DNA of 64,000 nt. It comes from Hydrogenovibrio thermophilus. Lineage in GTDB: Bacteria > Pseudomonadota > Gammaproteobacteria > Thiomicrospirales > Thiomicrospiraceae. The DNA lies in contig NZ_CP035033.1 of NCBI RefSeq assembly GCF_004028275.1, positions 1,426,001 through 1,490,000 on the forward strand, given 5' to 3'. A program made the position numbers and the translations under genes. The notes beneath the pieces were generated by a model that had not been told where the DNA came from, made no database searches, and worked only from the letters and a program-made list of their open reading frames with translations. This document shows, one piece after another, positions 45,027-54,876 of the stretch; the first letter of the stretch is position 1, and the number at the start of each line of letters is the position of its first letter.

Positions 45027-46832
45027 ATGTCAGAAACGAATCAAACGCACCCGAAACAACCGCAAATCATTGAGCGCTCACCACATCCGGATGTCCTTCA
45101 AGCCGCCCTTTCGCTGGGCTTGACGCCACTGCAATCCAAACTGGTCGCCAACCGCTTGGCTCCGTCCGATTTGACCGATGATAACATGACGGACGCGGTG
45201 CAGAAGATCGTTTTCCCAAAACTGCAACACCTGCAACACCCTAATGAACTGAAAAACGCCGACCGGGCCGCGCGTTTGATTGCCGACGCCATCGAATCCG
45301 ACGGCAAAATCGTTCTCGCCACCGATTACGACACGGACGGCGTGACTTCGGCTTGGGTCGCGACGCGCGCGCTCATCGATTTTTTCGGTGTGGCACCGCA
45401 GCGCATCGAACACATCATTGGTGAACGCACCGAAGGCTATGGCATTACCGATGACGTCGTCCAACGGATTCTCGCCATTCAAGACCCCATCGATTTGGTC
45501 ATTTCCGCCGACCAAGGTTCCAGCGACGAACCGCGTATCCGACAATTGGCCGATGCCGGTATTCCGGTCTGCGTCACCGACCACCACCAGATGACCGTGG
45601 CCGGCGCCCCTGCCAGTGCTGTCTGCACGGTGAACCCGCAACAAGACGGTTGCGGTTACGACAAAACCGTGGCCGGTTGTTTCGTGATTTTTCTGGTGAT
45701 GGGACAAACCCGAAGCGAGTTGATCCGGCGCGGACGCTTACCTAAAGACAGCCCCAGCTTAAAGGCCTTGGCGCCGAATATCGCATTGGGCACCGTAGCC
45801 GACAGCGTCAGTTTGAAAAGCCTGAACAACCGGGCCATTGTCCAGTCCGGCCTGAGTGTCATCAATCAATTGCAACACCCGACTTGGCAAGCCCTGCATC
45901 AAATGAACGACAATCAAGGCCAGCCACTGAATGCCGAATACCTCGGCTTTCAGGTCGCAACCCGAATCAATGCCGCCAGCCGGGTCAGTGATGTGACCAC
46001 CGCGTTCAAGTTTTTAAATGCCGCGAATTTACCGGAAGCCGCCCGTCATCTGGAACAACTCGACCAAGACAACCTGGACCGACGTCAGCAACAGGAAGCC
46101 ATGTTGGCTCAAGCACGTGAACAGGCCAAACAACTGTACCACGATCGTAAGTTCACCCTGTGTATCCAAATGCAAGGCAATGCCGGCATTCAAGGAATTA
46201 TCGCCTCCCGAATCGGTGAGGAATACGGTGTACCGACCATTGCGATGACCGACCTGCAAGACGGCAACCTTGCAGGCAGTGGCCGTGGCATCGTGTCCAA
46301 TATCGATTTGCGCGAAGCCTTTCAATGGATGGCGGATACCCATGACGGGCTTTTCCAGTCAATGGGGGGCCACAAAGGCGCGGCAGGTTGCATGATTCCG
46401 ATTGAAAAATTCGACGTGTTTGCCGACCTGTTTGAAGAAGCCGTCCGCCAACAACTCAACGACGAAGTGCCCGTACCCATCATTGAAACCGACGGAGGCC
46501 TGGAAGACTGGCAACTCACGCCCGCCTTGATTCAGGAATTAAATCAGCTCGAACCTTATGGCAGAGAATGGCCCAAGCCATTGTTTTACGGTGAATTTCG
46601 ATTATTGGAAGCGCGCCATGTCGGCCAGACCAAAACCCATTTATCGGTCAAACTGCAAACACAAAACGGTCAGGTATTATCCGGCATTCAGTTCAATGCC
46701 AAGCCCTCGGCCGACGCGCCGGATCGTTTTTTCGGCAATGAACCTGTCCGTTGCGTTTATCAGCCGAGCTTAAATACCTTCTACGGTCGTACCAACTTAC
46801 AGTTGAAAATCGTCACCCTACAACCAGCCTAA
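45027..46832 (+). CDS. recJ: Single-stranded-DNA-specific exonuclease RecJ (DHH family)
   Basis: 601 aa. DHH motifs: LATDYDTDGVTSAWVATRAL, LVISADQGSS, PVCVTDHHQM, and the DHHA1 GGHKGAAG box (SMGGHKGAAGCMIP), followed by a C-terminal OB-like domain. The order and length are those of RecJ, a 5'-3' ssDNA exonuclease in recombination and mismatch repair. DYDTDG and ADQGSS differ slightly from common RecJ sequences (DxDADG, DHG), so a RecJ-like paralogue is possible. Neighbours (thrC/hom and the COG4255-like gene) support true recJ. Confidence 0.85.
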   Translation: MSETNQTHPKQPQIIERSPHPDVLQAALSLGLTPLQSKLVANRLAPSDLTDDNMTDAVQKIVFPKLQHLQHPNELKNADRAARLIADAIESDGKIVLATDYDTDGVTSAWVATRALIDFFGVAPQRIEHIIGERTEGYGITDDVVQRILAIQDPIDLVISADQGSSDEPRIRQLADAGIPVCVTDHHQMTVAGAPASAVCTVNPQQDGCGYDKTVAGCFVIFLVMGQTRSELIRRGRLPKDSPSLKALAPNIALGTVADSVSLKSLNNRAIVQSGLSVINQLQHPTWQALHQMNDNQGQPLNAEYLGFQVATRINAASRVSDVTTAFKFLNAANLPEAARHLEQLDQDNLDRRQQQEAMLAQAREQAKQLYHDRKFTLCIQMQGNAGIQGIIASRIGEEYGVPTIAMTDLQDGNLAGSGRGIVSNIDLREAFQWMADTHDGLFQSMGGHKGAAGCMIPIEKFDVFADLFEEAVRQQLNDEVPVPIIETDGGLEDWQLTPALIQELNQLEPYGREWPKPLFYGEFRLLEARHVGQTKTHLSVKLQTQNGQVLSGIQFNAKPSADAPDRFFGNEPVRCVYQPSLNTFYGRTNLQLKIVTLQPA

Positions 46833-46848
46833 ATCTTGGTGACATAAA

Positions 46849-46874
46849 AAAACCGACCAGGCCTGGTCGGTTTT
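46849..46874. terminator. 26-bp perfect palindrome terminator between recJ and thrC
   Basis: AAAACCGA and its complement flank the core CCAGGCCTGG, with extra A's on the left and T's on the right. It serves both convergent genes. Confidence 0.88.
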
Positions 46875-46919
46875 ATCATAAAGTCGCCGGACTTTGGAAT
46901 GCCGTCGATTCAACGCACT

Positions 46920-48395
46920 CTACCCCAAGAAACTGAGAATTTCCTGTTCGATCTGCTCTTTGTCGATAACGGTCTTCTGGGCAACCTCTTTATCGAATAA
47001 CGCCGCAATCTGTTCTGGGATTTTGACCTTGGCTTTCTGGGAAATCATCTCTAAAGCGTCCTTATCATGCTCGAACGATTCGCCCGTCAACGCATCCGCA
47101 ATCACCGGCGAGAATTTGGTCCATTCCGCAGTCGAATAAGCGATAGTTTTGATGGACGTATCGTCACGGCAGGTGTCGTAAGCCTTGAAACAGGTTGCGG
47201 TATGCGGACACATCAAATACCCGGCTTCAAACGCCACTCGAATGTAGTCCTTCCCTTCCTGATCGGAGCAGAAGTCGGCGGCGAAAATCGCTTGAACCTG
47301 CTTCAACTCGTCGGCGGTCAACGCATAGTATTTGTCGTTATCCAACTTCAACATCAGTTCTTTAGTGCGTTCCGCGCCGAACAAGTCGAAGAGGATGCGC
47401 TCGATGTTGGACGACTTGAGAATATCCATCGCCGGAGAAGTCGTTGGAATCACCGAAGCGTCGCGTAAGTCGTACTCACCGGTTTTAATGAATTTGGTCA
47501 ACACATTGTTTTGGTTAGAAGCGATGTGAATCTGTTTGACCGGCAAGCCCATCTTATAAGCGTAATAACCGCCCAACGCATTCCCGAAATTACCGCTCGG
47601 CACATTCAGATACACCAAATCACCTAATTCGATGGCGTTTTGACGCACCAATTCCAAATAACTATGGATGTGGTAAATGGTCTGGAAAATAATGCGCCCG
47701 AAGTTCACCGAGTTGGCCGCAGACAAGGAAATGTGGTTTTCGTTCAGCTTATCGCGGAACGTATCCGATACCAGCAGAGTTTTCAAAGCCGTCTGAGCAT
47801 CGTCAAAATCACCGTGAATACCGATGACTTTCAAGTTCACCGCATCTTCGGTCACCATTTGTAAGCGTTGCACGTCCGAGGTACCGCCGTCCGGATACAA
47901 ACACGCCACTTGCACATTGTCACGGTTCTTGAAGGTTTCCAGGGCCGCCGGGCCGGTATCGCCGCTGGTGGCAGCCAGAATCAGATATTTATCGCCATTG
48001 GCTTGCGCGACCGACGACAGCACTTTACCGAACGGTTGCAGCGCCATGTCCTTAAAGGCACGCGTTGGCCCGTGATACAGCTCACTGACATACAGATCGT
48101 CATACACCTTCACCACCGGAACCGGGTTTTTTGGGTCATCGAACGCATCGTACAACGACAGCGCTTCGTCAATCACGCTTTCAGCGATATCCACTTCAAA
48201 CATCGCCAAAACCGCTTTGGCCAGGGTTTTATAATCGGAGTTCGCATGTTGCTGCAAAAAATCCAAACCAAAGTGCGGCAGACTTTCCGGCGAATAAATG
48301 CCGCCGAAGGAAGACATCGGGCTTAAGATCGCTTGAGAGAACGTGATCGATTCGGGTCTTTGACCGTCGTTACCGCGGGTTTCGATAAATTTCAT
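46920..48395 (-). CDS. thrC: Threonine synthase
   Basis: 491 aa. PLP-lysine peptide LYHGPTRAFKDMALQPFG, phosphate-binding AATSGDTGPAALETF, and LNVPSGNFGNALGGYYAYKM. The length and sequence fit the longer threonine synthase class. It converts O-phosphohomoserine to threonine. A terminator and TATAAT lie directly upstream, so it probably has its own promoter although hom is 1.2 kb away on the same strand. Confidence 0.95.
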   Translation of the reverse strand: MKFIETRGNDGQRPESITFSQAILSPMSSFGGIYSPESLPHFGLDFLQQHANSDYKTLAKAVLAMFEVDIAESVIDEALSLYDAFDDPKNPVPVVKVYDDLYVSELYHGPTRAFKDMALQPFGKVLSSVAQANGDKYLILAATSGDTGPAALETFKNRDNVQVACLYPDGGTSDVQRLQMVTEDAVNLKVIGIHGDFDDAQTALKTLLVSDTFRDKLNENHISLSAANSVNFGRIIFQTIYHIHSYLELVRQNAIELGDLVYLNVPSGNFGNALGGYYAYKMGLPVKQIHIASNQNNVLTKFIKTGEYDLRDASVIPTTSPAMDILKSSNIERILFDLFGAERTKELMLKLDNDKYYALTADELKQVQAIFAADFCSDQEGKDYIRVAFEAGYLMCPHTATCFKAYDTCRDDTSIKTIAYSTAEWTKFSPVIADALTGESFEHDKDALEMISQKAKVKIPEQIAALFDKEVAQKTVIDKEQIEQEILSFLG

Positions 48396-48441
48396 ACAGA
48401 TTCCAATTGAATATCAGTTCGTAAATAACGGCAGATTATAC

Positions 48442-48467
48442 AAAAAATCGGGGGCAAAATCCCGATT
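48442..48467 (-). terminator. Terminator between the COG4255-like gene and thrC
   Basis: 7-bp stem AATCGGG/CCCGATT and T6 on the minus strand. TATAAT (minus strand, 48440-48435) follows immediately and may be the thrC -10 box. Confidence 0.75.
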
Positions 48468-48476
48468 ATGCGACGC

Positions 48477-49523
48477 TTATAGCCGTGCAAGCGATTTCTT
48501 ACGGCGCCAGAACCGGCGCAGGTGTTTTGGTTTCAAATGATAGCGTTTCGGCAACCCGACATCGATAAACAGTGAATCGATGTCTTGATTTTTTACAGCC
48601 AGCAATAACGGTTCAAACCAGGCCTTTTCCAGCGTTTGCAAGCCGGCCAACCATTCGCTTTGGGTCTGTTGCCCTGCCGTCGGCATCGTCAAATGCAGCA
48701 GATGATGGGCGAAGCCCCCTTTCGTCGACAATGCGGATTCCGACCAGTCCTGGTAGCTTTTCGGTTGGGTGCTGTAGTCCGCTTGCGCCAAGTTTGCCAA
48801 GCCTTGCAGATACGCATCTTGGGACCAGATTTTCGCCTGTGGCCGGAACTCGACCTGATCGGCTGCCAAACGGCCTTCCCCCCAAAACCATAAGCTGTTG
48901 ATTTCCGGCCAGCCACGCTCGCGACGGGCTTCGTTCACCGGATGAGTGAAAAACAGCATTTGCGTCTCATTCATCAACTGGTGCCAGTAACCGGCGGCAT
49001 TGCCTTTCGGATAATGCGGATTGATGTTTTGATACGCCGCGCGAGACAAAGGCGTCGACTGTAAATCGACCGGTTGCGCGATGCGTAAATACCAGTCGGT
49101 CGCACCGGCATACTCCAACTGTACGCCATCTTCTGCAAAGTGGGCATTAAACGCTTCCAGCAGGGCTTTGGATTCGGTTTCCGTCACGGCCAAATCGCCC
49201 GGAGGAATCATCACCAGGGTATCGCGGTCGGGAATCACCTGACAGGGTTCGGCACGCAACCAGAAAGCATCCGCATCGTAGTCCGGCAATTGCACCGACG
49301 CCATAACCGAGGCCACCGGTAAGGTTTGCGTTTGATGGAACAAATAGCTGGCGGTTTCATGAAAGGTTTGCGTCTTGGCGGGAAAGGCATCCGCGCGCGA
49401 CAAGAGCGTACGCAGAGCCGGCACATGCAAGGCCTTAACATCGGTTTCCGGAAGGTCCGACGACGATAACGGCACCAGCAACTCCGGCAGCCAAAGCGTC
49501 ACCGATTTTGCTTGAGAGGCCAT
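48477..49523 (-). CDS. COG4255-like conserved protein (annotated as phosphoglycerate mutase in relatives)
   Basis: 348 aa from ATG 49523, chosen because AAGGA lies 8 nt upstream; ATG 49532 overlaps that site. SVTLWLPELLVPL at the N-terminus, RAAYQNINPHYPKGNAAGYW and INSLWFWGEGRL mark the family, which is distantly related to cofactor-independent phosphoglycerate mutases but lacks their metal-site motifs as far as can be seen. No function is proven. It regularly lies between hom/thrC and recJ in gammaproteobacteria, and does so here. Confidence 0.78.
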   Translation of the reverse strand: MASQAKSVTLWLPELLVPLSSSDLPETDVKALHVPALRTLLSRADAFPAKTQTFHETASYLFHQTQTLPVASVMASVQLPDYDADAFWLRAEPCQVIPDRDTLVMIPPGDLAVTETESKALLEAFNAHFAEDGVQLEYAGATDWYLRIAQPVDLQSTPLSRAAYQNINPHYPKGNAAGYWHQLMNETQMLFFTHPVNEARRERGWPEINSLWFWGEGRLAADQVEFRPQAKIWSQDAYLQGLANLAQADYSTQPKSYQDWSESALSTKGGFAHHLLHLTMPTAGQQTQSEWLAGLQTLEKAWFEPLLLAVKNQDIDSLFIDVGLPKRYHLKPKHLRRFWRRKKSLARL

Positions 49524-49564
49524 AACGGACATCCTTTACGATGAGACAGAAGTTCGAAAACCCA

Positions 49565-49585
49565 AACCGGCCATCTTGGCCGGTT
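49565..49585 (-). terminator. Hairpin between hom and the COG4255-like gene
   Basis: 9-bp perfect stem AACCGGCCA/TGGCCGGTT with 3-nt loop. On the minus strand TTTGGGTTTT follows, so it may be a weak terminator or an intercistronic processing hairpin. Confidence 0.55.
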
Positions 49586-49593
49586 CAAAGAAT

Positions 49594-50916
49594 TTAATCC
49601 AGTGCGCCGACTCGAATGCGCATGATTTTGCCATCAATGGCATCCATGGCTTCCAAAGTTTGAATCGCCTGATCGACATCGGATTCTTTGACTTGGTTGG
49701 TGATAATGACCACAGTGGCATCGTCCGGATTTTGAGACGATGGTTCCTGGTGCAATAATTCGATATTGATGTGATGTTCGGCCAGCGTCGCGCTTAATTC
49801 GGCTAACACGCCTGCATTATCTTTCGCGAAACATCGCAAGTAATACGCTGAATTGATCTCGCTGATTGGCAATACCGGCGCCGACTCCAGTTGATTCAAC
49901 GCGAAGCCCAAGCCTGGAACGCGATCCGCCTGTGGCTGATGCTCGGCACGAATCAAATCGATAATGTCGGCCACCACCGCGCTAGCGGTTGGTCCGGCAC
50001 CGGCACCCGGCCCATAATACATGGTCGGCCCGACGTGGTCGCCGTTGACCATCACCGCATTCATCACCCCGTTCACCTGCGCCAACAAAACGGACTTTGG
50101 CACTAAGGTTGGGTGAACGCGCAGCGAAAAGCCGTCCTCGGCGCGGTTGGCAATGCCCAAGTGTTTAATTTCATACCCTAGTTGGTCGGCAAAACGGATA
50201 TCTTCCGCGGTGATTTGGCTGATGCCCTCGGTATAAACGCGCTCGAACTGCAACTCGATACCGAACGCAATAGAGGCTAGAATAGTCAATTTGTGCGCCG
50301 CATCAATGCCTTCCACGTCAAACGTCGGGTCGGCTTCGGCATAACCTAACTCCTGAGCCGTTTTCAAAACCTTGGCAAAGTCCGCACCGGGCTTTTTCAT
50401 TTCGGTCAAAATGTAATTGCCAGTGCCGTTAATGATGCCGGCGACCCATTCAATTTGGTTCCCGGCTAAGCCTTCACGCAAGGCCTTGATAATCGGGATA
50501 CCGCCGGCCACAGCCGCCTCATAAGCGATGGAAACACCTTTTTGCGCAGCCAACTCAAACAATTCGTTGCCGTGTTCGGCAATCAACGCCTTATTGGCGG
50601 TCACAACGGATTTGCCGTTTTCGATTGCGGTTTCAATGCAAGTTTTCGCCAGGGTCGTTCCACCCATCAGTTCGACGACCATATCGACATCCGGATTATT
50701 GACCACATCCAGCGGCTGGTCGGTCATAATGGCTCCGTCGACCTCGACGGCACGTTTTCGGTTCAAATCACGCACGGCAATGTGAATGATTTGAATGGAA
50801 ACATCCCCGCCCAATCGGCGTTCGATTTCAGACAAGGTGTTTTTCAAAATGGTGGCCGTACCACCGCCGACGGTACCGAATCCCAACAAACCTAACTTAA
50901 CTTGCTTCACGCTCAC
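49594..50916 (-). CDS. hom: Homoserine dehydrogenase
   Basis: 440 aa. NAD(P)-binding KLGLLGFGTVGGGTATIL, catalytic core NGTGNYILTEM and GYAEADPTFDVEGIDAAHKL, and a C-terminal ACT domain (YYLRCFAKDNAGVLAELSAT) that gives threonine feedback. It reduces aspartate semialdehyde to homoserine. It follows alaC by 7 nt, so the two form an operon. Confidence 0.95.
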   Translation of the reverse strand: MSVKQVKLGLLGFGTVGGGTATILKNTLSEIERRLGGDVSIQIIHIAVRDLNRKRAVEVDGAIMTDQPLDVVNNPDVDMVVELMGGTTLAKTCIETAIENGKSVVTANKALIAEHGNELFELAAQKGVSIAYEAAVAGGIPIIKALREGLAGNQIEWVAGIINGTGNYILTEMKKPGADFAKVLKTAQELGYAEADPTFDVEGIDAAHKLTILASIAFGIELQFERVYTEGISQITAEDIRFADQLGYEIKHLGIANRAEDGFSLRVHPTLVPKSVLLAQVNGVMNAVMVNGDHVGPTMYYGPGAGAGPTASAVVADIIDLIRAEHQPQADRVPGLGFALNQLESAPVLPISEINSAYYLRCFAKDNAGVLAELSATLAEHHINIELLHQEPSSQNPDDATVVIITNQVKESDVDQAIQTLEAMDAIDGKIMRIRVGALD

Positions 50917-50923
50917 TCCACAC

Positions 50924-52120
50924 TTATTTTACGTTGATCAATCCGTCTTTTCGGAACATGTCCCGAATGCCACGAATCGCCTGACGGGTACGATGTTCAT
51001 TCTCAATCAAGCCGAAACGGACATGATCGTCACCATAATCGCCGAAGCCAATCCCCGGCGAGACCGCCACTTTCGCGTCGGTCAACAATTTTTTGGAAAA
51101 CTCCAACGAGCCCATTTCACGGTAAGCTTCCGGAATCGGGGCCCAGACGAACATGGTCGCTTTCGGTGGTTCCACTTCCCAGCCGATGCTGTTCAAGCCC
51201 TGACACAACACATCACGGCGCGAACGATACATGTCGCAGATTTCCTGCACGCAATCCTGCGGCCCTTCCAAGGCCGCGATAGCCGCAACCTGAATCGGCG
51301 TAAAGGTACCATAGTCCAAATAGGATTTCATGCGCTTGAGTGCGTGCACCAAGGTTGGGTTACCGACCATAAAGCCGACACGCCAGCCCGGCATGTTATA
51401 ACTTTTCGATAAGGTATAGAATTCGACCGCAATGTCCTTCGCCCCTTCCACTTGCAGAATGGACGGTGATTGATAGCCATCGAATACGATGTCGGCATAC
51501 GCCAAATCGTGAATGACCCAAATATCGTGTTCTTTGGCGATGGCCACGACTTTTTCAAAGAATTCCAAGTCCACCGTTTGCGTAGTCGGATTCCCCGGGA
51601 AGTTCAGCACCAGCATTTTCGGTGTCGGCCAGGATTCCTTAATGGCTTTTTCCAACTCTTCGAAGAAATCGACATCCGGCGTCATGCGCACATGACGAAT
51701 ATCGGCACCGGCAATCACAAAGCCGTAAGGGTGGATTGGATAAGCCGGATTCGGCACCAGTACCGTATCTCCTTTATCGACCGTCGCCAACGCCAAGTGC
51801 GCCAAGCCCTCTTTGGAACCGATGGTAACGACCGCTTCGGTGTCCATATCCAAATCGACATCGAACTTGGTCTTATACCAGTTACAGATGGCTTTACGTA
51901 AACGGGGAATGCCTTGAGAAACGGAATAGCGATGGGTGCCTTCGCGTTGCACCACCTCAATCAGTTTGTCGACGATGTGTTTCGGGGTGTCCTGGTCCGG
52001 ATTCCCCATCCCGAAATCGATGATGTCTTCACCGCGGCGTCGGGCTTCGGCCTTTAGCTCTCCGACGATATTGAATACATAAGGAGGAAGTCGTTTGATT
52101 CTTTGAAAGTCGCCAGTCAC
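50924..52120 (-). CDS. alaC: Alanine transaminase AlaC
   Basis: 398 aa class I aminotransferase. [18 protein letters not shown] at the N-terminus, PLP Lys in [17 protein letters not shown], and substrate Arg near VRFGLIEN. The start is GTG 52120 with no strong ribosome site, but the next Met is far inside the domain. AlaC makes alanine from pyruvate and glutamate; pairing with hom is common in gamma- and betaproteobacteria. Confidence 0.9.
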   Translation of the reverse strand: MTGDFQRIKRLPPYVFNIVGELKAEARRRGEDIIDFGMGNPDQDTPKHIVDKLIEVVQREGTHRYSVSQGIPRLRKAICNWYKTKFDVDLDMDTEAVVTIGSKEGLAHLALATVDKGDTVLVPNPAYPIHPYGFVIAGADIRHVRMTPDVDFFEELEKAIKESWPTPKMLVLNFPGNPTTQTVDLEFFEKVVAIAKEHDIWVIHDLAYADIVFDGYQSPSILQVEGAKDIAVEFYTLSKSYNMPGWRVGFMVGNPTLVHALKRMKSYLDYGTFTPIQVAAIAALEGPQDCVQEICDMYRSRRDVLCQGLNSIGWEVEPPKATMFVWAPIPEAYREMGSLEFSKKLLTDAKVAVSPGIGFGDYGDDHVRFGLIENEHRTRQAIRGIRDMFRKDGLINVK

Positions 52121-52436
52121 GGAGTGTTTAACCTTTAAATTGGTTCTGCCAAACGGGGCCTTGCCTTCGGTTTTTTCAGAAACGAGATTCTCCTTGTCTA
52201 GAACAACGACAATCGTTGCTTGTATCCGTGTTTTCAGGATGTATCAGACAAAACAGACGGTTTTGAAACCTCGAAACATCAAAGCGCGCACTCACAATTT
52301 CACTGTGCGGACTTTGCGGCTCCTATAAGCAGAAAGTGTAATGAGATTTAGTCTGTTTATGATACAGAAACATTTTTTTTCGTCAATTGAAATGTGGGTA
52401 TAATTCGTGGTAAAAACCGACTGAAGGAGCCTGACT
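52121..52436. other. 316-nt divergent intergenic region between alaC and the Mth938-like gene
   Basis: No ORF or RNA gene is recognised. TATAAT at 52399-52404 serves the plus-strand gene (no good -35 box; T8 lies upstream). The alaC leader is about 200-300 nt long and could hold an attenuator, but I see no leader peptide rich in Ala or Thr and no clean terminator. Confidence 0.5.
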
Positions 52437-52820
52437 ATGAAATTTACCGAACACCGAGATTCCAACATTCTTTCAGTCAAAAAATATCAACCAGGCCTGG
52501 TCAAAATCAATGAAACCGATGTCCACGGCAGCTGTTTCTTGAATCAGCATGAATTGGTGACCGACTGGTCCTGCCGCACGCTGGATGAACTCAACGAAGA
52601 CCACCTGCAAGAAGTCTTTTCATTGCGGCCGGAAGTCATTATCTTGGGCACCGGCGAACGTCAGACATTTCCGGCGCCGAAACTGTTCGCGTTCTGTACC
52701 CAAAATGGTATTGGCCTGGAAGTGATGGATAACGCCGCGGCCTGCCGAACCTATAATGTCTTAACAACCGAAGACCGTGAAGTGGCACTGGCGCTGATTA
52801 TGGAACCTGCAGCCGATTAA
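52437..52820 (+). CDS. Mth938-like domain protein (DUF498/DUF598)
   Basis: 127 aa. VHGSCFLNQHELVTDWSCRT, EVIILGTGERQTFPAPKL and GIGLEVMDNAAACRTYNVL are the family blocks; the fold is a small alpha-beta-alpha unit also found in NDUFAF3. Molecular function in bacteria is not known. GGAG lies 8 nt before the ATG. CCAGGCCTGG at 52491 encodes Pro-Gly-Leu. Confidence 0.9.
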   Translation: MKFTEHRDSNILSVKKYQPGLVKINETDVHGSCFLNQHELVTDWSCRTLDELNEDHLQEVFSLRPEVIILGTGERQTFPAPKLFAFCTQNGIGLEVMDNAAACRTYNVLTTEDREVALALIMEPAAD

Positions 52821-52862
52821 TGGCCGTCGCACCCGTGCAAAAAACGCTTACAAATTCTGCGC

Positions 52863-53564
52863 TTAAAAGAGTTTTTTAATGTCGATTTTCCGGCCACGAT
52901 AACGGGCTTCGACGTACAACTCCGGCTTTTTCACACTACCGGTTTGCCCTAAGGTCGCGATAAGCTGGCCTTTCTTCACCCGCTGCCCTTCCTTAACCTG
53001 CAAGGAATCATTATGGGCGTAAACGGTTAAATGCTCGGTATCGTGTTTAATAACCACCATATTGCCGTACTGACGAATTCCGTTACCGGCATACACGACC
53101 TTACCGGCCGCCACCGCATACACTCCATCGCCGATACCACCATAAATACGCAAGCTGTTCAAACCGGATGCATCCTTCACGTATTCGTATTTGAGTTTCT
53201 TTTTGACCGGCCAACTGAAATTCGCTTTCTTATAGGCACTGGAGGAAGGTTGTGTTTTTGCAGAACGGTGGGAAACCGTGCTCCGGCTTGATGAACCGCT
53301 TGGAATGGTCAATTCCTGTTTGACATACAAGGTATAAGGCGGCACCAAATGATTTTTATCCGCCAGCGCCATCATATCAACATCGCAACGAGCGGCGATT
53401 TCACTTAAGGTATCCCCGCTCCGCACCACATACACCGAACCGCAACCGGACAGGTCATCGAAATAGGCCCTACTCCCGGCTTCACCACGGTATCTTGCCG
53501 GTGCACAGCCTGTAATCAGCCATACCACTTCTATCAGCAATAATCCGATGAGTGCCTGCTTCAT
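52863..53564 (-). CDS. nlpD: NlpD-like lipoprotein (LysM plus degenerate M23 peptidase)
   Basis: 233 aa. Signal peptide with lipobox ITGC (Cys20), LysM domain at about 44-90 (YVVRSGDTLSEIAARCDVD), Ser-rich linker, and a C-terminal LytM domain. The M23 zinc ligands are lost: the first-His region reads YGGIGDGVYAVAAGKVVYAG and the last motif is ELYVEARYRG rather than HxH. This is how NlpD/EnvC activators of cell-wall amidases look. It sits downstream of surE-pcm-yqaA, matching the enterobacterial surE-pcm-nlpD order; rpoS is not here. Confidence 0.87.
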   Translation of the reverse strand: MKQALIGLLLIEVVWLITGCAPARYRGEAGSRAYFDDLSGCGSVYVVRSGDTLSEIAARCDVDMMALADKNHLVPPYTLYVKQELTIPSGSSSRSTVSHRSAKTQPSSSAYKKANFSWPVKKKLKYEYVKDASGLNSLRIYGGIGDGVYAVAAGKVVYAGNGIRQYGNMVVIKHDTEHLTVYAHNDSLQVKEGQRVKKGQLIATLGQTGSVKKPELYVEARYRGRKIDIKKLF

Positions 53565-53579
53565 GACGGGATAAAAACC

Positions 53580-54152
53580 TTACAACTGTTTGATTAAAAG
53601 ATAAACGACCACCAATAGGATTAAACCATAACCGATCCAATCGATGTATTGACGAATCTTGGATTCATATCGCTCACCGCCGACCTTCATCAGCGCAGCT
53701 ACTAAAAAGAACCGTGCGCCGCGGCCGATGAACGAGGCCAGAATAAACGGCAATAATGCCATATTAGTCGCTCCGGCGGAAATGGTAAAGAGCTTATAGG
53801 GAATCGGACTGAACCCGGCCAAGAAAACAATCCACACACCGTATTCATCGAAAAAACCTTCGATGGTTCGATATTTATCAACGTAGTTCACCGATTCTAA
53901 CAGCGGCCAAATCGCTTCCAGCATCCAATAACCGATGGCGTAACCCAGCAGTCCGCCCAACAGCGAGGTAACGGTCGTGATCCAAGCAAAAAAATAGGCG
54001 CGATTCGGCTGAGACAAGCTCATCGGCATCAACATCACGTCCGGCGGAATCGGGAAAAAAGAGGCTTCGGCAAAACTCATCCCGCCTAGATACCACGGGG
54101 CTTTAGGGTGTTTCGACCACTGAAGGGTCTTATCGTACAATCGGCGGAACAA
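53580..54152 (-). CDS. YqaA family membrane protein (VTT/DedA-like)
   Basis: 190 aa with five or six membrane helices. FAEASFFPIPPDVMLMPMS and FLAGFSPIPYKLFTISAGAT contain the paired Pro-rich re-entrant motifs of the VTT (SNARE-associated) fold. DedA relatives handle lipid carriers; YqaA itself is uncharacterised. It lies between pcm and nlpD. Confidence 0.88.
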   Translation of the reverse strand: MFRRLYDKTLQWSKHPKAPWYLGGMSFAEASFFPIPPDVMLMPMSLSQPNRAYFFAWITTVTSLLGGLLGYAIGYWMLEAIWPLLESVNYVDKYRTIEGFFDEYGVWIVFLAGFSPIPYKLFTISAGATNMALLPFILASFIGRGARFFLVAALMKVGGERYESKIRQYIDWIGYGLILLVVVYLLIKQL

Positions 54153-54174
54153 TTTTTTTCCTTTTCATGACATA

Positions 54175-54876
54175 TTATGTTTCGATGCCTGACAGCATCG
54201 GAACGAACATTACCGGCCCCAAATAGTCTTCGGTGTAACCGGTTTCGGTTTTGACAAAGCCGAACAATCCCTGCTCAGTCCCGCCGATTGGCATCACCAA
54301 ACGGCCACCGACTCTCAGCTGATCCAACAGCTCCTGCGGTACCGACTCCGGTGACGCCGCGCACACAATACCGTCAAACGGCGCTTCAGAAGGAATCCCC
54401 CAAAAACCATCTGCCACATTGGCATGGACATTGTTTAACCTTAACTGCTTCAATACCTGTTGCGCGCGGAGCAATAACGGCTCAATCCGCTCCACACTGT
54501 ACACTTCGTCCACCAGCAAAGCCAATATCGCGGCCTGATAGCCTGAACCGGTCCCGACATCCAACACCTTATGCAAAGGTCCGTCCGCCAGCAACCAGGA
54601 CGTCATTTTCGCCACCACCCAAGGCTGGGAAATGGTCTGACCGTGACCAATCGGCAAGGCCGTGTCTTCATAGGCCCGCGAAGCCATGGCTTCATCGATG
54701 AATAAATGTCTGGGCGTCACTCGAATGGCGTTCAAAACCGCTTCATCTGTAATACCTAAAGCCATCAGGCGTTCTACCAAACGGTTACGAGTGCGTTGTG
54801 ATGTCATGCCAACCCCCTGAGCGTCAGAATAGGCTTCATTTGGGTATTCAATCGGCTGGTTTAACAGACTTTTCAT
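54175..54876 (-). CDS. pcm: Protein-L-isoaspartate O-methyltransferase
   Basis: 233 aa. VTPRHLFIDEAMASRAYEDT, GHGQTISQPWVVAKM and the SAM site LDVGTGSGYQAAIL are typical of PCMT. It repairs isoaspartyl residues in aged proteins. The start ATG 54876 overlaps the surE stop (ATGA); the first 20-odd residues before MTSQRTRNRL are not conserved in the family, so an internal start is possible. Confidence 0.93.
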   Translation of the reverse strand: MKSLLNQPIEYPNEAYSDAQGVGMTSQRTRNRLVERLMALGITDEAVLNAIRVTPRHLFIDEAMASRAYEDTALPIGHGQTISQPWVVAKMTSWLLADGPLHKVLDVGTGSGYQAAILALLVDEVYSVERIEPLLLRAQQVLKQLRLNNVHANVADGFWGIPSEAPFDGIVCAASPESVPQELLDQLRVGGRLVMPIGGTEQGLFGFVKTETGYTEDYLGPVMFVPMLSGIET